A stretch of DNA of 6,897 nt from assembly GCA_905195005.1 (NCBI GenBank), contig CAJJUC010000126.1:1-6897 (forward strand), given 5' to 3'. The position numbers and the translations under genes are program-made. The notes below the pieces were generated by a model. It made no database searches. It saw nothing but the letters and a program-made list of their open reading frames with translations, and was not told the origin of the DNA. The DNA is from an uncultured Eubacteriales bacterium. GTDB lineage: Bacteria > Bacillota > Clostridia > UMGS1883. Position 1 is the first letter of the stretch, and every line of letters starts with the position of its first letter. Shown here piece by piece: positions 1 to 5,644 of this stretch.

Positions 1-751
1 CACAGCCGTTTTTTTCGAGCGCATCAAGCATTCTTTCAAAGGTTTTTGTGGTATATGACCGCTCGGGCATATAAAATTTTCCCACCGGAAACGCGCGAAG
101 CACCGCTGCCATGCCGCCGATATGGTCGGCGTGCGGATGCGTTGCAACAACGCAGTCGATTTTTGTATAACCGAGCGATTTTATATAATGCACAAGCTTA
201 TCGCCGAACGTTGCTTCACCCGAATCGATCAGCATACATTCCCCGTTAGGAAGCTCGATAAATTCACAATCCGCCTGTCCGCAATACAGAAAATGCACCT
301 TAATTTTTTCCCCGGTGCTTATCGAAGCGGTGCGCGAGGCGCCGTTCCATATAACAGAGCAGCCGAATGCCTGCGCAACAGCGCGCAGCGGAACAAACGT
401 TCTGCCGTTTTCAATGACTGCCGGTGCATCGAGCGGCCGGTTTTCTCCGTTCACGGAAATGCTGCTTTGCCCCGGAATAAGCTCAATTTCCGTGCTGCCG
501 CGCACAGCCTTTACAGCCGCGCTTTGCTCGTCCCAGTCAACCTCCGCGCCGAGCGCCGAAAAAACGCCGCGCAGCGGAACGAGCGTTCTTCCGCCGTAAA
601 TGCGCGGTTCAGCGTCGAATGAAAGCTTTTCGCCGTTCACATAAACCTTTATTTCGGCGTCTGCCAGCGCCCCATAGGAAAAGCCGCAGAAAATCGCGCA
701 AAATATTGTTATAACAGCCAGAAATCTTTTAAGCCTTTGCTTAGCATACAT
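1..751 (-). CDS. Secreted MBL-fold hydrolase with copper-amine-oxidase-N-like repeats (partial, C-terminus cut by window edge)
   Basis: Predicted extracytoplasmic metallo-beta-lactamase-fold hydrolase; the first 250 residues are visible. Residues 1-30 form a signal peptide: a basic start (KQRLKR), a hydrophobic core and a likely cleavage after ALA at 28-30. Residues about 35-145 hold two repeats of the copper amine oxidase N-terminal-like (stalk) domain, each with the typical GRTLVPLR or GRTFVPLR signature (54-61 and 116-123). From about 150 an MBL domain begins (KVHFLYCGQADC), with LIDSG at 174-178 and the metal-binding HPHADH motif at 205-210. This pattern matches the hydrolase domain related to the ComEC C-terminus; despite their name, the stalk repeats do not imply amine oxidase activity. 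The substrate is unknown; family members may act on nucleic acids, phosphodiesters or lactones. The ATG at 749-751 overlaps the end of the upstream dehydrogenase gene by 11 bases and has GGGGAG about 10 bases upstream, so translational coupling is likely. Domain calls are firm; function is not. Confidence 0.9.
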   Translation of the reverse strand, partial: MYAKQRLKRFLAVITIFCAIFCGFSYGALADAEIKVYVNGEKLSFDAEPRIYGGRTLVPLRGVFSALGAEVDWDEQSAAVKAVRGSTEIELIPGQSSISVNGENRPLDAPAVIENGRTFVPLRAVAQAFGCSVIWNGASRTASISTGEKIKVHFLYCGQADCEFIELPNGECMLIDSGEATFGDKLVHYIKSLGYTKIDCVVATHPHADHIGGMAAVLRAFPVGKFYMPERSYTTKTFERMLDALEKNGC

Positions 752-1694
752 CGTTATGCTTCTCCCCGTTAATAAACGTTTTAATATTATCCGCCGTCAT
801 TTCTATGCAGCGCCGCCGTGCGCTGACCGACGCCCATGCAATATGCGGCGAAAAAACCACCCTTTCACCGGGGATATTGAGCAGTGGACTGTCCGCTCCG
901 AGCGGTTCTTCCGCAAAAACATCGATTGCCGCGCCTGCAATGATTCCGCCCGAAACGGCGTTCGCCAGCGCTGCCTCATCGGTTATTGCACCGCGGCCGA
1001 CGTTTACGATAACGGCGGTGCGCTTCATCATTGAAAGCTCCTTTTCACCGATGAGCGCTTTTGTTTTTTCGTTCAGCGGAGCATGAACCGTCAGAATATC
1101 GCTGTTTTTCAGAAGCGTTTCAAGCGGAACGCACGGATACTTTTCTTTGCGCACGGCGCCGCTGACGCTGCTGTAGCTGACGTTTGCCCCGAATGCGGCG
1201 GCACAGTCGGCAACGCGCCGACCGATACTGCCCATTCCTATGATGCCCCAATTCATGCCGGATATTTCATCAAACGGCTTTCCGAGATGATTTGCCGTGC
1301 CGCTGCGGCTGTAAGCGCCGCTTTTCACAAAATTATCGTAATAAGAAAGCTTTTCAATAAGCGCAAACAAAAGCGCAAAGGTATGCTGACAAACGCTTTC
1401 CGTGCAGTACCCGGGAACATTGCGCACTGAAATCCCGTGCGAGCGGCAATATTCAATGTCAATATTATTATACCCGACGGCAAAAACGCAGATAAGCTTC
1501 AGCCGCTCCGCCGCTGAAAGAACCTCCCCCGTCAGATTGATTTTGTTCACGATTACCGCGTCCGCGTCCGCAATGCGCTCCGAAACAAGCTCCGGTGCGG
1601 TTGACGGAAAAATCACGGTTTCGCAGATATTTTTTATCGGCGTAAAATCGATGTCCGCGCCCATTGTGGCGCCGTCAAGAATTACAGCTTTCAT
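741..1694 (-). CDS. D-2-hydroxyacid dehydrogenase (glycerate dehydrogenase/hydroxypyruvate reductase type)
   Basis: Cytoplasmic NAD(P)-dependent oxidoreductase that interconverts a D-2-hydroxyacid and its 2-oxoacid; glycerate/hydroxypyruvate is the likely pair by similarity to the HprA-type branch. With the chosen start it has 317 residues, a normal family length. Visible motifs are the substrate loop FAVGYNNID near 71-79, the Rossmann motif GMGSIG at 153-158, the catalytic Arg in NVGRG (234), the catalytic Glu in FAEEP (263) and the catalytic His in SPHIAWAS (284), so the active site is complete. At the end of Rossmann strand 2, where NAD-specific members have Asp, the sequence reads SYSSVSG with no acidic residue, so NADP use is possible. 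The start is the ATG at 1692-1694, one base after the ricT stop and 7 bases after GAGGAG. An in-frame TTG at 1707-1709 would overlap that Shine-Dalgarno sequence and is less likely. The substrate is inferred only. Confidence 0.92.
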   Translation of the reverse strand: MKAVILDGATMGADIDFTPIKNICETVIFPSTAPELVSERIADADAVIVNKINLTGEVLSAAERLKLICVFAVGYNNIDIEYCRSHGISVRNVPGYCTESVCQHTFALLFALIEKLSYYDNFVKSGAYSRSGTANHLGKPFDEISGMNWGIIGMGSIGRRVADCAAAFGANVSYSSVSGAVRKEKYPCVPLETLLKNSDILTVHAPLNEKTKALIGEKELSMMKRTAVIVNVGRGAITDEAALANAVSGGIIAGAAIDVFAEEPLGADSPLLNIPGERVVFSPHIAWASVSARRRCIEMTADNIKTFINGEKHNDVC

Positions 1695-1695
1695 A

Positions 1696-2574
1696 TCAGC
1701 TCTCCTCAAGCTTTTTAAGCGCTTTCATATCAACCTTATCGCCGCGATTTTCGCGGTTTCTTCCGTTCTTCAGAATTTTTATGTCCTTAAGATTATACTG
1801 CGACAGCTCTCCGTCCGTTTCATTGTCCAGGCGAACGGTGATTATCCCTTTAAGCATCAGAACGCTGTGAACAACGCCCTTTCCGTCCGGCGTCATAACA
1901 ATCGCGCCTGCGGAGGGAGTTATTTTCGCAAGCTCGTCATAACAGTTCTGTTCATATTTAAGGCAGCACATAAGCCTGCCGCAGTTACCTGAAATCTTTG
2001 TCGGATTAAGGCTCAAGCCCTGCTCCTTTGCCATTTTAATCGAAACGGGATGAAAACCTTCAAGAAATGTGCTGCAGCAAAGCCCTCTGCCGCAGATTCC
2101 GATTCCGCCGAGCATCTTTGCCTCGTCGCGAATGCCGATTTGCCGGAGCTCAATCCGCGTTCTGAAAACAGAGGCAAGATCCTTTACAAGCTCGCGGAAA
2201 TCAATTCTGCCGTCGGCCGTAAAGTAAAACAGAATTTTATTCGAATCAAACGTATATTCGACATCGACAAGCTTCATTTCAAGCTTGTGCGCCGCGATTT
2301 TTTCCTCGCAGATAAGAAACGCCTCGCGCTCTTTTTCCTTGTTTTTTTTCAGCTGTTCGCGGTCGGCGTCCGTCGCAGCGCGGACAACCTCCCGAAGCGG
2401 CTGAATAACCTCATCGTCGGGAATTTCCTTAACTCCGTGCGCAACAACACCGTACTCCATGCCGCGCGCAGTTTCGACAATAACCTCGTCACCCTGCTTA
2501 AGCTCCGTATCACGCGGATCAAAATAGTACGATTTTCCGCTTTCCTTAAATTTAACTCCTATTACTCTTGCCAT
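1696..2574 (-). CDS. ricT: PSP1-domain protein RicT (YaaT), regulator of RNA processing and development
   Basis: RicT is a cytoplasmic protein which in Bacillus subtilis forms the RicA-RicF-RicT (Y-) complex, carries Fe-S clusters, assists RNase Y-dependent mRNA maturation and affects sporulation, competence and biofilm formation. The 292 residues match the family length. The N-terminal part starts MARVIGVKFK, followed by FDP at 18-20. A charged helix rich in Lys and Glu covers about 68-100. The PSP1 core follows, including VEYTFDSNKILFYFTADGR (105-123), FRTRIELRQIGIRDEAK (137-153) and GGIGICGRGLCC (156-167). The two Cys clusters, C161/C166/C167 and C198/C203/C204, are intact, as expected for metal-cluster binding. 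The ATG has GGGAGG 6 bases upstream and overlaps the 3' end of holB by 23 bases. The holB-yaaT order is also found in B. subtilis, which supports the call. RicA and RicF are not in this window. Confidence 0.96.
   Translation of the reverse strand: MARVIGVKFKESGKSYYFDPRDTELKQGDEVIVETARGMEYGVVAHGVKEIPDDEVIQPLREVVRAATDADREQLKKNKEKEREAFLICEEKIAAHKLEMKLVDVEYTFDSNKILFYFTADGRIDFRELVKDLASVFRTRIELRQIGIRDEAKMLGGIGICGRGLCCSTFLEGFHPVSIKMAKEQGLSLNPTKISGNCGRLMCCLKYEQNCYDELAKITPSAGAIVMTPDGKGVVHSVLMLKGIITVRLDNETDGELSQYNLKDIKILKNGRNRENRGDKVDMKALKKLEES
1702..1707 (-). promoter_or_regulatory. Ribosome binding site that fixes the dehydrogenase start
   Basis: GAGGAG lies on the minus strand, 7 bases before the ATG at 1692-1694 and inside the last codons of ricT. 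It favours this ATG over the in-frame TTG at 1707-1709, which overlaps the site. Confidence 0.8.
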
Positions 2575-3574
2575 GAATATCCTCCCAACAATTAATAAGC
2601 AGATTCATAATCCACAACTCATATTTCATTGAAACATTCAGCTGCCGCTTAACCTCCGCCGTTCGTTCTATCACCCGAAGCACCGCGCCGAGCGTTGTTT
2701 TTGATGAAAAGCTCTCAATCAGCGGGCGTTTATCCTCGTTAAGTATTTTCCCTGTTGTTTTAAGCGCCGCCGCGTCACGCATGAAGCTGAGAAACAAATC
2801 GAAATGCACCGCGCAGGTGTCCGCATTCTGCTTGCGTGAGCGAACCTCGAACACCTCCGAAACGCCGAGGATCGACAGTCTGTCACCCGTGAGCTGCGCG
2901 CACGCGTCAAACATTTTTTCACGTTCCTCAAAGAAATCCGCGCTCTCGCATATATCGATTGCCCTGCCGATTATTCCGCCGCTGTAGCGCGAAATGAAGC
3001 CTGCTTCATGCGCCTTTAACGGATAAACGGTTTTTATATATTTCTCAATTTTTTCCGCCGGAAACGGTTCAAACACAATTTTCACTCCGCGCGAGCGGAT
3101 TGTCGGCAGCAGGTTCTCGCTGTTTTCCGACAAAAGGATTATAACGCCGTATTCGGGCGGCTCCTCAAACGATTTTAACAGTGCGTTTTGTGCGGCGGCG
3201 TTCATTCCGTCGCTTCCGCGCACAATAAATATTTTCTTGTCCGACAGTGCCGGGCGGATATAAAGCTCATCCGTCAGCGCGCGTATATCGTCTATTTTCA
3301 GGCTTCTTTCCCCATCGCCGACAACATACAAATCGCTGTGCGTTCCTGCCATGTGCATCTTGCACTGCTCGCATTTAAAGCACGGCTTTGTTTCCCCCTT
3401 GCAGTGCACCGCTGCGGCAAAAAGCTCCGCCGCGGTGAATTTTCCGATTCCGCGCAGCCCTTCAAAGATATACGCCTGCCGAACCGTTCCGCCGCGCACA
3501 TCGCCGAGCAGCTGCGTGAGCGCCTTTTGCCCCGTCAGAAAGCTTTTCGGCGTTGTATTCAAATTTTCATCCAT
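2552..3574 (-). CDS. holB: DNA polymerase III subunit delta' (clamp-loader)
   Basis: HolB is the delta' subunit of the clamp loader that places the beta sliding clamp on DNA during replication. The 340 residues fit the family. An AAA+ fold is visible: AYIFEGLRGIGKF at 34-46 is the P-loop region, with Phe46 where an active Walker A has Thr or Ser. Cys58, Cys65, Cys68 and Cys71 form the zinc module typical of delta'/DnaX. KKIFIVRGSDGMN (113-125) is the degenerate Walker B strand, and AAAQNALLKSFEEPPE (126-141) is the most conserved family block. TIRSRG (158-163) corresponds to the SRC motif carrying the Arg finger, with Gly163 replacing Cys. A non-ATPase P-loop is usual for delta', so the protein is probably functional. 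The ATG has GGAGG 8 bases upstream, and 24 bases separate it from the DUF5693 stop. The thymidylate kinase gene that is often nearby in other Bacillota is absent. Confidence 0.94.
   Translation of the reverse strand: MDENLNTTPKSFLTGQKALTQLLGDVRGGTVRQAYIFEGLRGIGKFTAAELFAAAVHCKGETKPCFKCEQCKMHMAGTHSDLYVVGDGERSLKIDDIRALTDELYIRPALSDKKIFIVRGSDGMNAAAQNALLKSFEEPPEYGVIILLSENSENLLPTIRSRGVKIVFEPFPAEKIEKYIKTVYPLKAHEAGFISRYSGGIIGRAIDICESADFFEEREKMFDACAQLTGDRLSILGVSEVFEVRSRKQNADTCAVHFDLFLSFMRDAAALKTTGKILNEDKRPLIESFSSKTTLGAVLRVIERTAEVKRQLNVSMKYELWIMNLLINCWEDIHGKSNRS
2581..2586 (-). promoter_or_regulatory. Ribosome binding site of ricT, inside the end of holB
   Basis: GGGAGG on the minus strand, 6 bases before the ricT ATG at 2572-2574. 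It lies within the last codons of holB, which implies that ricT can be initiated independently on the shared transcript. Confidence 0.8.
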
Positions 3575-3582
3575 TTAAAACG

Positions 3583-3587
3583 CCTCC
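3583..3587 (-). promoter_or_regulatory. Ribosome binding site of holB
   Basis: GGAGG on the minus strand, 8 bases before the holB ATG at 3572-3574. It lies in the 24-base gap after the DUF5693 gene, the longest gap between genes in the window. I see no -35/-10 pair or hairpin there. Confidence 0.75.
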
Positions 3588-3598
3588 GAAAATCATAA

Positions 3599-5644
3599 TC
3601 AGTCGCCGTTTTTCGCGGTTTCTTCTTTTATTTTTGCAACCAGCGCCGAAAAGATTTTCACCAAAACAAGGTTTCCGGCAAATACGACTGCGGAAAGAAT
3701 AGCTCCGATCCAGAATCCGTTTATAACGCGCATATAAATTATTTCCGCCGCAGTGAACACATGGCAGAAGCTGTTGATAACAGACGCGAAAAGGATTGAC
3801 GCGCCGATTCCCGTAAGCCACTGAACAAGCTTTATATCGGTTCTCTTCAGATAGTATACAAAAAGGATAAGGCACGGCCATCCGACAAAAAATTCCTTTG
3901 TTCGCGGACGGGCAGCCATTTTCTCCGTTATTGTATTGCGCATGAAGTTTTCCGCACCCGATATGCTTTTAACGTTTCCGCTTCTGATAATGTAAATCAG
4001 TCCCACAATTCCGACAAAACCTGCTATAATCACCCAAAATACTTTAATCTGCGCATTGAGCAGCACCGGGATTTTTGTAAGAACGCTTTCGGAGCGTTTT
4101 GTGCAGAAAATAATTCCGTAAGCTACTGCACCGTAAAGAATCGGCGCTATAAGCGAAAGCTTGATTCCGCGGAAAATCAGCGTGTTGATACAGTAATCCG
4201 GACCGCTGAGCAGCGCAAGCTGAACGTATCCGCATATGCACAGAGAAACAAGCGTTACGGCTGCCGTCATCAGAATCAGCTTTATCAGCGAAAGCTTTTT
4301 CACGGCTGCGCGCAGCATAACAAACACAAGCGTTATGCAGAAGCACGGCGCAACAATTGCATAAAGGCTGGGGTAAAGCAGAATTATAGGCTCGGGCGCA
4401 AGATACGTAAACGGTATGCTGAGCGCCGCTCCCGCTGCCGCAGTGATTTCAAGAGCAACGCTTCTTTTCGTCATCAGCCACTGAAGCATTGTAAGCCCCA
4501 TTATAATCATAAGCACCATTGCCGCCGCGCTCGTCAGTCTGCGGTTAATATTGTATGACGAAAAATCCGTGTCAAACGATGAAGTGTTATATCCGAATCG
4601 GTTTATCTTTTTAATAAACATGTCAGCCGCTTTGAGCGTACGCTCGTTTTTCGATTCAAATGTGTCCGTTCCGTTCGTAAGCTGCGTCATGTTTACAAAG
4701 CGCGTGTTTCTGTCGATAACGGAGTTGAGCATCTGATAGTAGCGGAAATGGTAATCCGTTTCGCCCGAGCCCGACATATCAAACGTTTCGTAGCAGCGGA
4801 TAACTCTGCCGTTCGCCGCTGATACAAGCTTGTTATATCCGAAAGGCTTCTGGTTCGAAAGCTGATCCTGTTTCTCCGTCAGAATAAGCGTCAGCTTATA
4901 CTTTTTGATAAGGTTACAAAGCGGATTGTAGTTTCTCGACGCTCCGACCTCGCGCACCTGCTGCTTTCTGTAGTTACTTTTAAGATTTATAAAGCGGATG
5001 TCATATTCTTTAATCAGATCTTCAATTATGTCGATATATTTTGCCGTCGAATAATTGCCGACCATCATCGAAAGTGCAACATCATATCCGTTTTCCTTTG
5101 CCTTTTTGATTTTATCCACCACAAAACCCGTGGAAATCTGCCATGCGTCCGCCGCGCCCTCGTAAATAACGTACACAGTCGCGTTATAATCCGTTTCAAG
5201 CTTTACAAACTCGTCGCTTTTGTACTTTGCCGGCAGCCACAAATCAAGGTAATCCTTGCAATCCTGCCTTTTTGTCACAAGAACGTAGCTGTCGTTATGA
5301 ATATTCGGGTCCTTTGCCAGAGTTTTTATAATTTCTTCGCTTTCGTCATCATACTTATGGCAAAGCACGTTATATTTAATACCGGTGATATAGCCTGCTG
5401 AAATGAGAGAATTTACGCTTTCCTCGGCAACAACCGCGGTTTTAACGCCGATTGCCTTATAATCTGTCAGCGCTTTATCAAATTCGTCCTTGCTGAGCGT
5501 CATTTCAAAGTTATTGTAGTTCATCGCGACAATAACGTCGCGGTTGTTATCCTCATTGTCCACGCGCGTGAGCACGGCAGGCAGCATGAGCGACAGCGCC
5601 GCAATCGCCGCAAACAGTCTGATTATTATGCTTTTTTTCGTCAT
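3599..5644 (-). CDS. DUF5693-type polytopic membrane protein with large extracytoplasmic domain
   Basis: Function unknown; I assign it to the DUF5693 type from architecture and the RPRTKEFFVGWP block at 579-590, which I recognise as characteristic of that group. It has 681 residues. One hydrophobic helix at about 7-26 (signal anchor) is followed by a hydrophilic region of about 340 residues (30-368), probably outside the membrane, with alternating strand and helix character (for example YDVALSMMVGNY, 187-198). From about 370 to 665 there are roughly eight to nine membrane segments (near 371-391, 418-444, 453-479, 493-513, 533-553, 586-598, 608-628, 640-664). The RPRTKEF block precedes the last third of the membrane part. 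The start ATG shares one base with the TAA of the MurJ gene (TAATG), with a weak GGCGGA site upstream, so translation is probably coupled to MurJ. A role in envelope polymer handling is inferred from that neighbour only. Family call fairly sure, function not. Confidence 0.82.
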   Translation of the reverse strand: MTKKSIIIRLFAAIAALSLMLPAVLTRVDNEDNNRDVIVAMNYNNFEMTLSKDEFDKALTDYKAIGVKTAVVAEESVNSLISAGYITGIKYNVLCHKYDDESEEIIKTLAKDPNIHNDSYVLVTKRQDCKDYLDLWLPAKYKSDEFVKLETDYNATVYVIYEGAADAWQISTGFVVDKIKKAKENGYDVALSMMVGNYSTAKYIDIIEDLIKEYDIRFINLKSNYRKQQVREVGASRNYNPLCNLIKKYKLTLILTEKQDQLSNQKPFGYNKLVSAANGRVIRCYETFDMSGSGETDYHFRYYQMLNSVIDRNTRFVNMTQLTNGTDTFESKNERTLKAADMFIKKINRFGYNTSSFDTDFSSYNINRRLTSAAAMVLMIIMGLTMLQWLMTKRSVALEITAAAGAALSIPFTYLAPEPIILLYPSLYAIVAPCFCITLVFVMLRAAVKKLSLIKLILMTAAVTLVSLCICGYVQLALLSGPDYCINTLIFRGIKLSLIAPILYGAVAYGIIFCTKRSESVLTKIPVLLNAQIKVFWVIIAGFVGIVGLIYIIRSGNVKSISGAENFMRNTITEKMAARPRTKEFFVGWPCLILFVYYLKRTDIKLVQWLTGIGASILFASVINSFCHVFTAAEIIYMRVINGFWIGAILSAVVFAGNLVLVKIFSALVAKIKEETAKNGD

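Noticed and set aside
122..622. Plus-strand open frame of 166 codons
   Set aside because: It lies antisense to the MBL hydrolase gene, whose domains and motifs are clear; its own translation is Arg/Ala/Ser-rich with no recognisable motif.
1402..1992. Plus-strand open frame of 196 codons
   Set aside because: It is antisense to the dehydrogenase and ricT genes and spans their boundary, and the translation shows no domain.
2050..2595. Plus-strand open frame of 181 codons
   Set aside because: It is antisense to ricT, whose Cys motifs and length are fully conserved; treated as a shadow frame.
3575..3598. Promoter between the DUF5693 gene and holB
   Set aside because: The gap is only 24 bases and is filled by the holB ribosome binding site; no -35/-10 pair is visible.
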